This document shows, piece by piece, positions 1 through 7,658 of a stretch of DNA of 64,000 bases (the first letter of the stretch is position 1; each line of letters starts with the position of its first letter). Source of the DNA: Cyclobacteriaceae bacterium (lineage in GTDB: Bacteria > Bacteroidota > Bacteroidia > Cytophagales > Cyclobacteriaceae); NCBI GenBank assembly GCA_019694875.1, contig JAIBBC010000001.1, forward strand, positions 248,001-312,000, given 5' to 3'. Position numbers and translations under genes: made by a program. Under the pieces are notes generated by a model, which searched no databases, was not told where the DNA came from, and saw nothing but the letters and a program-made list of their open reading frames with translations.

Positions 1-1385
1 GATCCGGACTCCTCACAGAAATAAGTAGAGTAAGATTTTTTGAAGCTGAACTTCACCTGGTAGATGGCGCCCGGCTCGCTATTGATGAGCTTGGCGATAT
101 CAAGCGTGAAGCGGTTCCATTTGCCGAGATCGGTAACGCCTGAATTGTCGAGGGCTACGGTCTTTTTCAGAATTGATTTGCCAACGCGTCTTAACTCCTG
201 CCGACCTGAAAGACTGTTCACCTGCAGGAACTGGAGTACGTTATTTTCAAAAATTTTAATGATCTCAACATCAACCGACCGAAGGTTTACGGCTTCAAAT
301 GGAAGTACAAGTCCGTCTGTGCTTGGAAGGATCACACCTTTTCCGGCAATTTTTACTTCAGGCTTCAGCTGTTCGAACATCACTTCCCAGGTAGCACGCT
401 TGCTCATTCTGTAATCAAGAATGTTGCGCACACCCGCTTCAACCGAAACGATTTTGCTTCCCGCAAGACGGGCCGAAGGGTAAACCCAGATTTCGTTATC
501 GTGGATGTCGAAGTCGAGACTGGCTGCTTCCGGGATGCTGATCAAACCAGTAAGCTCCTGTTTTTCTTTCAATGGATCAGAAAACTGGAGGATAACATAC
601 TGGGTAGGATTCTGAACAACTTTTGCATTTACGATTTTAAAATCACCAAGTGCCGGGATCTCAATGTCTTGTGCATCGTCACGATTAACCCCGAGCGGAG
701 AACCTTTCACCGTCAGATTCACGGTGCTTGCCTGATCCTTACGGGAAACATCTTCAATCACAAAGTTGTGCTGCTTGCCATCCAGTCCATGAACCCATGA
801 CACCTTCAGGGAACTGTTGTCCTGTTTGGCTTCCAGCATTTTTTCGATAATGTCTTTCTCTGCGAAGTCGGCTGTGTTCAACACGCCTTCTATCTTCTGC
901 CGCTTCAGTTCCGTTTTTACGTACGGCTTAATGTTGTCAATGGAAGTCTCAAAATTCTGCGGGATAACCTGGAATGAATATTTGAACTCCTTAAGTTCAT
1001 TCGGAACGGTGGTCAGTTTTGAAAGTTTAAACGTAGCCTCATATACCTGGCCGGAAGTAAGACGGGCGTCCGGACGGAATTCAACCGTGCGGGCATCAAC
1101 CCAGTATGTTTTTCCCTTTATGGAAGGACTAAAATCAAAAAGGTCAACGGAAGTCTCCGAGCCAATCGCGGCTGAATCGGCCGTGTTATTGGTTAGCACA
1201 ATCAGCAATTTGGATCCGGAAGGGACTACGCCTGCCGTGTACGATGAGATATACTCCCCAAATGCCGGGTTGATGTAATTGGCGACCGGCTTGTTCTTAT
1301 TATTAACGAAGAAATAAATACCGAGTACCACTACAGCAAGGCCAGCGATGCCAATGGCGATCTTTTTCCAGGGGAGGTTTTTCAT
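1..1385 (-). CDS. Alpha-2-macroglobulin family protein, N-terminal part (cut by window edge)
   Basis: Reading the minus strand from an ATG at 1385 gives an uninterrupted frame to the window edge, about 461 codons. It begins MKNLPWKKIAIGIAGL, a single N-terminal membrane anchor at about residues 7-26, followed by an ISSYTAGVVPSGSKLLI-like strand typical of the first macroglobulin domain in large bacterial alpha-2-macroglobulins. These are very long periplasmic proteins thought to trap or inhibit proteases as an envelope defence. The rest, including any thioester motif, lies outside the window, so subtype cannot be told. Several plus-strand open frames here are antisense shadows. The gene is divergent from dtd. 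Family assignment rests on the sequence style of the first domains. Confidence 0.8.
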   Translation of the reverse strand, partial: MKNLPWKKIAIGIAGLAVVVLGIYFFVNNKNKPVANYINPAFGEYISSYTAGVVPSGSKLLIVLTNNTADSAAIGSETSVDLFDFSPSIKGKTYWVDARTVEFRPDARLTSGQVYEATFKLSKLTTVPNELKEFKYSFQVIPQNFETSIDNIKPYVKTELKRQKIEGVLNTADFAEKDIIEKMLEAKQDNSSLKVSWVHGLDGKQHNFVIEDVSRKDQASTVNLTVKGSPLGVNRDDAQDIEIPALGDFKIVNAKVVQNPTQYVILQFSDPLKEKQELTGLISIPEAASLDFDIHDNEIWVYPSARLAGSKIVSVEAGVRNILDYRMSKRATWEVMFEQLKPEVKIAGKGVILPSTDGLVLPFEAVNLRSVDVEIIKIFENNVLQFLQVNSLSGRQELRRVGKSILKKTVALDNSGVTDLGKWNRFTLDIAKLINSEPGAIYQVKFSFKKSYSTYFCEESG

Positions 1386-1434
1386 AAAAAACTGAGGTTA
1401 TTATTAAGGAGTTTGAATATCCGAAAAAATAAGG

Positions 1435-1476
1435 TTGACGATAACGAATTGCCGTCAAAATATTTTTTTGACGATA
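1435..1476. promoter_or_regulatory. Inverted and direct repeats between divergent genes
   Basis: TTGACGATA occurs at 1435-1443 and again at 1468-1476. Between them CGTCAAAA (1453-1460) is a perfect inverted match to TTTTGACG (1466-1473) with a 5-base spacer. This cluster lies between the divergent alpha-2-macroglobulin gene and dtd, so it could be an operator. The AT-rich stem could also be chance. Confidence 0.3.
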
Positions 1477-1524
1477 GTTGGGGGCAATAATTCCGGTTGG
1501 TGCCGGGCGTTAGTATATTTCACC

Positions 1525-1977
1525 ATGATCGCAGTTATTCAACGGGTGTCTTCCGCTTCGGTGGAGATTGAAAAGCAGGTGAAGTCGAGCATCGGAAAAG
1601 GATTGCTGGTGCTGGCAGGCATTGAAGATGCCGATGGCCCGGAGGACATTGAATGGCTGGCCGGCAAGATTGTGAACCTGCGGATTTTTAATGACGCTGA
1701 AGGCGTAATGAACGTGAGCGTTAAAGACGATGGCGGTGATATTATTGTGGTAAGCCAGTTTACGCTCCACGCCAGTACAAAGAAGGGCAACCGGCCTTCT
1801 TATATTAAAGCATCCAAACCCGAGATTGCGATTCCGCTGTACGAGAAGTTTGTTAAAGCCGTGGAGGCGTTGTTGGAAAAGCCCGTCCAGACCGGAGAGT
1901 TCGGTGCCGACATGAAAGTTAGTCTGCTGAATGATGGGCCCGTCACCATTGTTATAGACACGAAAGACAGGAAGTAA
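1525..1977 (+). CDS. dtd: D-aminoacyl-tRNA deacylase
   Basis: The 150-residue product cleaves D-amino acids from mischarged tRNAs in the cytoplasm, a proofreading step that protects translation. It starts MIAVIQRVSSASVEI, the standard beginning of the family, so ATG 1525 is preferred over an in-frame ATG 30 codons upstream. The two active-site motifs are present: SQFTL near residue 78 and NDGPVTI near the C-terminus (the NxGPVT loop that recognises the D-chirality). Length matches the usual 145-150 residues. It is followed 20 bases later by the VanX-type dipeptidase gene, which may be co-transcribed. Confidence 0.97.
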   Translation: MIAVIQRVSSASVEIEKQVKSSIGKGLLVLAGIEDADGPEDIEWLAGKIVNLRIFNDAEGVMNVSVKDDGGDIIVVSQFTLHASTKKGNRPSYIKASKPEIAIPLYEKFVKAVEALLEKPVQTGEFGADMKVSLLNDGPVTIVIDTKDRK

Positions 1978-1997
1978 TCCGTGATTAACCTAGTCAT

Positions 1998-2690
1998 ATG
2001 AAAATGAAATCAGTTTTGCTTGCCATTATACCCGTTATCACGGCCACTTCAGTTCTGGCCCAATATAAATACGGCCTGAAGCCCACCGACTACGAGGGAT
2101 ATTTGAAAAGCATAAAAGCCGATCCTAAAAAGGAATTGGTTGACTTGGAAAAATTTATACCCGGGATCGTGCTCGACATCCGGTATGCAACCACCAACAA
2201 CTTCACAGGAGAGAAAATCTACAACCTCCCAAAAGCGTATACCCGCAAGCCTGTGGCCGAAGCGGTAAAACGTGCACAGGCCGAACTTGCCAAACAGGGA
2301 CTTGGAATAAAAATTTTTGATGCCTACCGTCCGTATGCTGCCACGGTAAAATTTTATGAAGTGTATAAAGACACTACCTACGTTGCATCACCCTACCGGG
2401 GATCAAGACACAATCGCGGCTGCGCGATCGACATGACGATCATCAATCTGAAAACCGGTGAAGAGCTGGTTATGCCCACCGGCTACGACTCGTTTAAAAA
2501 AGAAGCGTGGCCTTCAACTCCGGTAAAAAATCCGGTTATCCGCAAGAATCGGCAATTGATTATTGACACGATGGAAAAACAAGGCTTTAAGGTGAACGGC
2601 TCGGAATGGTGGCATTTTGACCTTATCGGCTGGAAAAATTACGAAGTACTCGATATTGATTTTGAAACATTGATGAGTAGTGAGTACTGA
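1998..2690 (+). CDS. D-Ala-D-Ala dipeptidase, VanX/DdpX family (M15D)
   Basis: The 230-residue product is a zinc dipeptidase that hydrolyses D-Ala-D-Ala, probably in the periplasm, since residues 1-21 form a signal peptide ending ...TSVLAQ. Zinc and catalytic motifs are visible: SRHNRGCAID (SxHxxGxAxD) and EWWHFD near the C-terminus. In most bacteria outside vancomycin-resistance clusters such enzymes serve cell-wall turnover or D-Ala recycling; no vanHA-like genes are nearby, so resistance is not implied. The last four residues (SSEY) and the stop codon are encoded by the left arm of a long inverted repeat (2676-2746), suggesting that a repeat insertion replaced the original C-terminal end. 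Confidence 0.92.
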   Translation: MKMKSVLLAIIPVITATSVLAQYKYGLKPTDYEGYLKSIKADPKKELVDLEKFIPGIVLDIRYATTNNFTGEKIYNLPKAYTRKPVAEAVKRAQAELAKQGLGIKIFDAYRPYAATVKFYEVYKDTTYVASPYRGSRHNRGCAIDMTIINLKTGEELVMPTGYDSFKKEAWPSTPVKNPVIRKNRQLIIDTMEKQGFKVNGSEWWHFDLIGWKNYEVLDIDFETLMSSEY

Positions 2691-2746
2691 GTATTGAGTC
2701 TATGGACTAACCCGTACTCAATGCCAACTACTCAGTACTCACTACT
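2676..2746. repeat. Inverted repeat, 18-bp perfect arms, overlapping a stop codon
   Basis: AGTAGTGAGTACTGAGTA at 2676-2693 is perfectly inverted at 2729-2746, and inside it TTGAGT (2694-2699) pairs with ACTCAA (2716-2721), leaving a 7-base bulge and a loop of about 16 bases. The arms are built from GAGTA-like units. The left arm supplies the last codons and the TGA of the upstream dipeptidase gene. It resembles a dispersed intergenic palindrome (REP or MITE-like) more than a terminator, because no T tract follows. It could still fold in mRNA between the two genes. Confidence 0.8.
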
Positions 2747-2758
2747 AACTGCTACCTC

Positions 2759-3085
2759 ATGACAATTCAAGAAGCCCAAACCCAGGTCGACCAGTGGATT
2801 AAGACGCATGGCGTACGCTACTTCAGCGAGCTCACCAACATGGCGATCCTGACCGAAGAAACAGGAGAAGTCGCGCGGATTATTGCCCGCAGGTATGGCG
2901 AACAGTCAGAAAAAGAAAGCGATAAATCAAAAGACCTTGGTGATGAAATGGCTGATGTACTTTGGGTGTTGATCTGCCTCGCCAACCAGACGGGTGTAAA
3001 CCTTACAGACGCCTTTCAGAAAAATATGGAGAAGAAGACGCTCCGCGACCACGACCGGCACAAGAGCAATGAGAAGTTACGCTAG
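2759..3085 (+). CDS. MazG-like nucleotide pyrophosphohydrolase
   Basis: A 108-residue all-alpha protein of the MazG/dUTPase superfamily. These enzymes hydrolyse (d)NTPs to NMP and pyrophosphate using metal-binding acidic motifs. Visible are LTEETGEVAR (ExxE type helix) and DLGDEMADVLW (ExxD type helix), in the normal order. Length fits single-domain MazG-like proteins of Bacteroidota, which are often called house-cleaning enzymes; the true substrate is unknown. The gene lies just downstream of an inverted repeat and is convergent with comB, whose stop is one base away. Confidence 0.88.
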   Translation: MTIQEAQTQVDQWIKTHGVRYFSELTNMAILTEETGEVARIIARRYGEQSEKESDKSKDLGDEMADVLWVLICLANQTGVNLTDAFQKNMEKKTLRDHDRHKSNEKLR

Positions 3086-3086
3086 G

Positions 3087-3788
3087 TTAAACTACAAGGA
3101 CACCGTTTTTCAAAACCGGTACAACTTTGTATTCATCAATCGTGCAGCAAAACTTCATGTCGTCATGAATGTTTAGCTTGTTCAACCGCTTCACGTGGCT
3201 CGATTCATTCAGAAATCCAATCAGGTCACCCTTCGCACAATTATACAAGTGTTTTGCGGCCAAAGGCGCATCGCACGCCAGTGAAAACTTATCAGACAAT
3301 TTTTCCACCAATGCTCCGGCAAAAACTGTATCCTCGAGGTTGACTTTACCTTTCCAGCCAGCGCAAACAATCAAAATGTCGTTATTGCTTTTAATCAGAT
3401 GGTTCGCTACAGCGGAGAGATTCAGAAATGCCCCGATGATAATTTCAGCCGCCCCAATTGATTTTGCGATGGCCTGAGTACCGTTGGTAGTGGTGAGGGC
3501 AATCAACTTGCCGTTCAGCTCAGCCGCCATATACTCAAATGGCGAATTGCCCAAATCGAAATCCGGCACCTTCTCACCTTCACGTTCACCGGCAATCAAA
3601 TAACCTTTCGACTTCATGGCACGGCAATCTTCCAGTCTGGCTACCGGGAAAATGCCGCTCACTCCGTGTGCAAATCCGGTAACCATTGATGACGTTGCAC
3701 GAAGAATGTCTACCACCACGACCGACTTTCCCTCCACCGTGTAGAGGTGCATCAGGTCGGGCGACACGCAAACGTCAACGCTTTTCAT
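3087..3788 (-). CDS. comB: 2-phosphosulfolactate phosphatase family protein
   Basis: The 233-residue product matches the ComB family: VVVVDILRATSSMV near residue 25, the GEREGEKVPDFDLGNSPFEY block near 73-92, and TTTNGTQAI near 100. The founding archaeal enzyme dephosphorylates phosphosulfolactate during coenzyme M synthesis. Bacteroidota do not make coenzyme M, and homologues there may act in sulfonolipid or sulfolactate metabolism, or on another phosphoester; that part is inference. The ATG overlaps the TAA of gcvT (TAATG), so the two genes are translationally coupled. Confidence 0.85.
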   Translation of the reverse strand: MKSVDVCVSPDLMHLYTVEGKSVVVVDILRATSSMVTGFAHGVSGIFPVARLEDCRAMKSKGYLIAGEREGEKVPDFDLGNSPFEYMAAELNGKLIALTTTNGTQAIAKSIGAAEIIIGAFLNLSAVANHLIKSNNDILIVCAGWKGKVNLEDTVFAGALVEKLSDKFSLACDAPLAAKHLYNCAKGDLIGFLNESSHVKRLNKLNIHDDMKFCCTIDEYKVVPVLKNGVLVV

Positions 3789-4873
3789 TATCCAACAAAA
3801 GGAGTCTTGGAAACCTGCGCCTTCAACGCCTTGCCGCGAATGTCAATAAAAATTTCCGAGCCAACAGCCGAGTGTTGCGTGTTCACATAACCCAGTCCGA
3901 TGCCAATACCAAGCATGGGCGACATCGTTCCGGAGGTTACTTTACCAATGGCGTTGCCGGCTGCGTCTTTAATGATGTAGTCGTGGCGCGGAATACCTTT
4001 ATCGATCATTTTAAAACCGACTAACTTTTTCTTCACGCCTTCGTCCTTTTGCTTTTTGATCGAAGGTGCATTGGTAAAGTCTTTCGTGAACTTGGTTATC
4101 CAGCCCAGGCCGCCTTCCAGCGGAGATGTGCTGTCGTCAATATCATTGCCATAAAGACAGAATCCCATTTCCAACCGAAGCGTATCACGCGCACCCAAAC
4201 CAATCGGCTTGATGTCAAATTCTTTCCCGGCTTCAAAAATTTTATGCCACACAGCTTCCGCGTGATCTTTATGAACGTAAATCTCGAACCCGCCAGCGCC
4301 TGTATAACCCGTATTCGACATAATCACATCCTGCACACCGGCAAACTCACCGATCGCGAAATGATAATATTTGATTGTGCTTAAGTCAACCTTCGTCAAC
4401 TTCTGCAACGTTTCAACCGCCTTCGGGCCCTGAACCGCAAACAGGCAGATGTCGGCTGAGATGTTTTTTAGTTCAGCGCCTTTTGTGTTGAACTTGTTAA
4501 TCCAGTTCCAGTCTTTATCAATGTTGCCGGCATTCACTACCAGCATGTAGTCGTTATCTTTCTTTTTATAAACGATCAGGTCGTCAACGATTCCACCGGT
4601 TTCGTTAGGGAAACATGAATATTGCGCCTGCCCGTCAACCAGCTTCGAAGCATCGTTACTGGTAACAAGTTGGATGAGATCAAGCGCATGCGTGCCCTTC
4701 ACTAAAAACTCGCCCATGTGTGAAACGTCAAATACCCCCACTCCTTTCCGTACGGTCATGTGCTCTTCGATATCGGAAGAATACCGTACCGGCATGTTGA
4801 AGCCAGCGAACGGCACCATTTTGCCACCCAGTTTTACGTGCAGATCGTTGAGAGGAATTTGTTTTGTTTCCAT
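3788..4873 (-). CDS. gcvT: Glycine cleavage system aminomethyltransferase (T protein)
   Basis: The 361-residue T protein takes the aminomethyl group from lipoyl-H protein and gives methylene-tetrahydrofolate plus ammonia. Family features are clear: [16 protein letters not shown] near the N-terminus, FDVSHMGEF, a central [10 protein letters not shown] motif that contacts folate, and a C-terminal barrel with [13 protein letters not shown]. Length is typical. Other gcv genes are not in the window, so the system is split in this genome. It overlaps comB by one base. Confidence 0.97.
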   Translation of the reverse strand: METKQIPLNDLHVKLGGKMVPFAGFNMPVRYSSDIEEHMTVRKGVGVFDVSHMGEFLVKGTHALDLIQLVTSNDASKLVDGQAQYSCFPNETGGIVDDLIVYKKKDNDYMLVVNAGNIDKDWNWINKFNTKGAELKNISADICLFAVQGPKAVETLQKLTKVDLSTIKYYHFAIGEFAGVQDVIMSNTGYTGAGGFEIYVHKDHAEAVWHKIFEAGKEFDIKPIGLGARDTLRLEMGFCLYGNDIDDSTSPLEGGLGWITKFTKDFTNAPSIKKQKDEGVKKKLVGFKMIDKGIPRHDYIIKDAAGNAIGKVTSGTMSPMLGIGIGLGYVNTQHSAVGSEIFIDIRGKALKAQVSKTPFVG

Positions 4874-4895
4874 AGATTATTGAATGTTCTAAATA

Positions 4896-5330
4896 TTAGA
4901 TTTTAGCTTTTGCAATGGCTTCAAGCATCAGTGACTTCATCTTTTCAGCCGCTTCCACCTTGCCCTTCATGTACTGCTGATAGGCGTTCAGGTCGGTTGT
5001 ATCCTGTATCGGCCGCAGGCGGTTATCGTGCATCCAGTCCATCATTGATTTTTCGGCAGAGTCGATCAAATGAATACGCGCCTCGAAGTCGGCTTTTGTT
5101 TCTGGCGAAAGTGAGGCCGGGCTTGCCAGCGTGTCTTTCAGATTCTGCTTAAGACGATAGAGTTCGTCCATTTTGGGCATCACTTCATCGTGAATGTCCA
5201 TTGCGTGGCTGTACAATGCTTTGCTTGCAACTTGCAAACTATCGTTGGAACCAGAGCTTTCATTGGTGGATTTGCCGCAGCCTGAAAGCACAATCAAGGC
5301 TAAAAACAGCGATTTTATGTAATTTTTCAT
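4896..5330 (-). CDS. Small helical lipoprotein of unknown function
   Basis: The 144-residue product has a lipoprotein signal peptide with lipobox LSGC at about residues 15-18, a Ser/Asn-rich linker, then a helical, charged region (HDEVMPKMDELYRLKQNLKD). Similar short lipoproteins in Bacteroidota are sometimes labelled viral A-type inclusion protein, a name with no functional meaning. It is probably anchored in the periplasm or outer membrane. It is a separate unit from gcvT downstream and divergent from the aromatic operon leader. Confidence 0.75.
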   Translation of the reverse strand: MKNYIKSLFLALIVLSGCGKSTNESSGSNDSLQVASKALYSHAMDIHDEVMPKMDELYRLKQNLKDTLASPASLSPETKADFEARIHLIDSAEKSMMDWMHDNRLRPIQDTTDLNAYQQYMKGKVEAAEKMKSLMLEAIAKAKI

Positions 5331-5430
5331 GGATGGGATCTTTTGCCCGCAAAGGTAAGCCAGATCGTTAAGCCGACAACTTTCCTAACGCACATTAGCA
5401 TAAAATTTCGCAAAAAGTTGCGATGCCTTC

Positions 5431-5462
5431 TTGCACGTTGGGTTAAAATGATTCTATCTTTA
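5431..5462 (+). promoter_or_regulatory. Candidate promoter of the aromatic amino acid operon
   Basis: TATCTTTA at 5455-5462 is one base off the Bacteroidota -7 consensus TAnnTTTG. A TTG at 5431-5433 lies 21 bases upstream, fitting the -33 element. Transcription would start near 5468, about a dozen bases before the leader-peptide ATG at 5481. Confidence 0.5.
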
Positions 5463-5480
5463 TGCGATAAGAAAAGGTAC

Positions 5481-5567
5481 ATGAAGCTCAGCCACTCATT
5501 CTTTTACTTTTGGTACTTCTATTTTAAGACCCGGGCGGGACTTAGAAGAGCGGAGTGTTGTTGCTGA
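5481..5567 (+). CDS. Aromatic leader peptide (attenuation peptide)
   Basis: A 28-codon frame runs from ATG 5481 to TGA 5565-5567. It encodes nine consecutive aromatic residues, FFYFWYFYF, at codons 7-15 (5499-5525): five Phe, three Tyr and one Trp. Such a run is the hallmark of a ribosome-mediated attenuation leader peptide. Immediately after the last aromatic codon begins a set of competing RNA hairpins, and 58 bases after the stop is pheA, so the peptide would sense charged tRNA-Phe and tRNA-Tyr (perhaps tRNA-Trp). A longer in-frame start at 5343 exists, but it lies upstream of the likely promoter and is probably not used. The C-terminal part (RRAECCC) has no evident role. Confidence 0.88.
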   Translation: MKLSHSFFYFWYFYFKTRAGLRRAECCC

Positions 5568-5615
5568 ACTAAACGATACAAGAACTCAAAAGAAGTCCCG
5601 GAAAAACCGGGACTT
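5526..5615 (+). promoter_or_regulatory. Transcription attenuator with alternative hairpins
   Basis: Four segments can be drawn. Segment 1 (AAGACCC, 5526-5532) pairs with segment 2 (GGGACTT, 5537-5543) with one A-A mismatch. Segment 2 (CGGGACTT, 5536-5543) is perfectly complementary to segment 3 (AAGTCCCG, 5593-5600). Segment 3 also pairs with segment 4 (5607-5615) to form the terminator. Segment 1 begins at the first base after the aromatic codon run, so a ribosome stalled on Phe or Tyr codons would cover it, free segment 2 to pair with 3, and block termination. When aromatic amino acids are abundant the 1:2 and 3:4 hairpins form and transcription stops. This is read directly from base pairing; function is inferred. 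Confidence 0.82.
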
Positions 5616-5624
5616 TTTGTTTTT
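5593..5624 (+). terminator. Intrinsic terminator of the attenuator
   Basis: AAGTCCCGG (5593-5601) pairs perfectly with CCGGGACTT (5607-5615) around an A5 loop, followed by a T-rich run to 5624. The pheA ATG starts at the very next base, 5625, so the terminator's U tract is also the 5' flank of the pheA start codon. Confidence 0.92.
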
Positions 5625-6464
5625 ATGGCAAAGAAGAAAAAATTAAAGGTTGCTATCCAGGGCATCGCCACCAGCTTTCATGAAGTGGCAGCGCTTACGT
5701 ATTTCGATCAGCCGATTGAAACAATCGAATGCCTCTCGTTTCACAAACTATGTGAAGCGTTGAAAAGCGGGAAGGCCGATGTTGCCGTTATGGCAATCGA
5801 AAACTCCATTGCCGGAAGTATCCTCCCGAATTATTTTCTTTTGCAGGATTATCACTTCAGCATCGTAGGTGAATTGTACCTGCCCATTCACATGCACCTG
5901 CTGGCCTTGCCGGGGGTGAAGCTCGCAGACATCACTTCGATCGAATCGCATCCGATGGCAATCCGTCAGTGCTCGGAATTTTTGTTCTCGTTAAAAGGAG
6001 TGGAAATCCGCGAAAGCGATGATACTGCCGTTTCCGCAAAACGTGTTAAAGACTTCGGTCTGAAAGATACTGCGGCCATTGCCAATGAGTACGCTGCCAA
6101 AAAATTCGGTCTCAACATTCTGGAGAAGCGAATTGAAACGAACAAGAAAAACTTCACACGCTTCCTGATCCTTAACCGAAAAGCCGGTGTTAACGCAGAA
6201 AGCAATAAAGCCTCATTGAGCTTTGAAGTAGCCAACCACGTTGGCAGCCTGGCCGATGCACTAACTACCTTCAAAGAACACAGGATCAATCTTTCGAAGA
6301 TTCAATCGATACCCATTATCGGCCGCCCGAGTGAATATTCCATTCACGTAGATGTAGAATGGAAAAACAGAAGGAGCTACGACAGTGCCGTACGTGATGT
6401 TTTACGGCAAGTAAAGAACCTGAGCGTTTTGGGAGAGTACAAGAAAGCGCAGATCAAATTTTAG
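5625..6464 (+). CDS. pheA: Prephenate dehydratase
   Basis: The 279-residue enzyme converts prephenate to phenylpyruvate, the committed step to phenylalanine. The dehydratase domain covers about residues 7-185, with AVMAIENSIAGSI near 55-67 and the catalytic FTRFLIL motif (TRF) near 177. An ACT domain follows (about 193-270, SLSFEVANHVGSLADAL then IQSIPIIGRPSEY), which in the family binds phenylalanine for feedback inhibition. There is no fused chorismate mutase; that activity is supplied by the last gene of the operon. The start lies directly after the attenuator terminator, so expression should respond to aromatic amino acid supply. Confidence 0.97.
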   Translation: MAKKKKLKVAIQGIATSFHEVAALTYFDQPIETIECLSFHKLCEALKSGKADVAVMAIENSIAGSILPNYFLLQDYHFSIVGELYLPIHMHLLALPGVKLADITSIESHPMAIRQCSEFLFSLKGVEIRESDDTAVSAKRVKDFGLKDTAAIANEYAAKKFGLNILEKRIETNKKNFTRFLILNRKAGVNAESNKASLSFEVANHVGSLADALTTFKEHRINLSKIQSIPIIGRPSEYSIHVDVEWKNRRSYDSAVRDVLRQVKNLSVLGEYKKAQIKF

Positions 6465-6467
6465 GGT

Positions 6468-7658
6468 ATGATACAAACAGCAAAACGTATACAGGCGGTA
6501 GAAGAATATTACTTCAGCAGGAAGCTGGCAGAAGTACGCAGTTTGGACACACCGGAACATCGCGTGATCAACCTGGGAATCGGAAGCCCGGACATGGCAC
6601 CGGCACCGTCCGCGATCAACGCATTAATTGAATCAGCAAACAATCCGGCCAATCACGGCTACCAGAATTACAAAGGCATTCCGCAATTGCGGAAAGGTAT
6701 TGCCGATTTCTACCAGCGCATCTATCAGGTTCAATTGGATGCCGAGACGATGATTCTTCCGCTGATGGGATCGAAAGAAGGCATCATGCATATTTCAATG
6801 GCGTTTGTAAATGAAGGCGATGAAATTCTGATTCCGGACCCAGGCTATCCTACGTATTCATCGGTCGCAAACCTCGTGGGCGGAAAAATCAAAACGTATG
6901 CATTGAAAGAGGAGCTGAAGTGGGGAATTGATATTGATGCGCTCCGCAAAACCGATCTTTCAAAAGTAAAAATCATGTGGGTGAATTTCCCGCACATGCC
7001 CACCGGAAGAATTGCTTCTGCAGACGAGCTGAAGGAACTGGTTGATCTTGCGCGTAAGAATAATTTTCTGATTGTTAACGACAACCCGTACAGCCTCATT
7101 CTGAACGATGAACCAATGAGTATTCTTTCCGTGCCGGGCGCTGAAGACGTTGCACTGGAATTAAACTCGCTGAGCAAATCACACAACATGGCGGGCTGGC
7201 GTATCGGCTGGGTTGCGGGCAAGAAAGAATATATCGATGCCGTGCTGAAAGTAAAAAGCAACATGGATTCGGGCATGTTTCTCGGATTGCAACATGCGGC
7301 CGTTGAGGCGCTTCAAAGCACAAGAGAATGGTTCACTGAACTCAACAAAATTTATGTTGAACGAAGAGCTGCTGCTCACAAAATTCTCGATGTACTCGGG
7401 TGTTCTTACGAATCAAAACAGTCGGGATTGTTCGTTTGGGCAAAGGTTCCCGCTGCCATTGCTGACGTTGAAAAATTCATCGATGAAGTTCTGTACGGAA
7501 CAAAAGTTTTCATCACTCCGGGTTTCATTTTTGGAGAAGCGGGAAGACGATACATCCGGATTTCATTGTGCAGTCCCGTTGAAAAATTAAAGGAAGCGTG
7601 CGATCGTATCGAAAAATTTGTTCACACCAAAGCTAAACTCCAAACCGAAAAAGCATGA
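6468..7658 (+). CDS. Class I PLP-dependent aminotransferase (aromatic/aspartate type)
   Basis: The 396-residue product is a fold-type I aminotransferase. The PLP lysine lies in SLSKSHNMAGWRIGW near residue 237, with NDNPYSLI (Asn and Tyr contacts to PLP) near 204-211 and the substrate-carboxylate Arg near the C-terminal end (RYIRISLC). Its place between pheA and tyrA suggests that it transaminates phenylpyruvate and 4-hydroxyphenylpyruvate, or prephenate to arogenate, though the family also includes LL-diaminopimelate and alanine aminotransferases. It lies 3 bases after pheA and overlaps tyrA by four bases (ATGA). Confidence 0.9.
   Translation: MIQTAKRIQAVEEYYFSRKLAEVRSLDTPEHRVINLGIGSPDMAPAPSAINALIESANNPANHGYQNYKGIPQLRKGIADFYQRIYQVQLDAETMILPLMGSKEGIMHISMAFVNEGDEILIPDPGYPTYSSVANLVGGKIKTYALKEELKWGIDIDALRKTDLSKVKIMWVNFPHMPTGRIASADELKELVDLARKNNFLIVNDNPYSLILNDEPMSILSVPGAEDVALELNSLSKSHNMAGWRIGWVAGKKEYIDAVLKVKSNMDSGMFLGLQHAAVEALQSTREWFTELNKIYVERRAAAHKILDVLGCSYESKQSGLFVWAKVPAAIADVEKFIDEVLYGTKVFITPGFIFGEAGRRYIRISLCSPVEKLKEACDRIEKFVHTKAKLQTEKA

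Noticed and set aside
64-1278. Three plus-strand frames in the first 1.3 kb
   Set aside because: They are antisense to a continuous minus-strand frame that clearly encodes an alpha-2-macroglobulin-like protein running off the edge.
1998-2690. Vancomycin resistance locus
   Set aside because: A VanX-type dipeptidase is present alone; no vanH, ligase, or VanRS genes are near. Such enzymes are common in cell-wall turnover.
5343-5567. 74-codon frame from 5343
   Set aside because: Only the last 28 codons from ATG 5481 look functional; the upstream part lies before the candidate promoter and shows no protein-like pattern.
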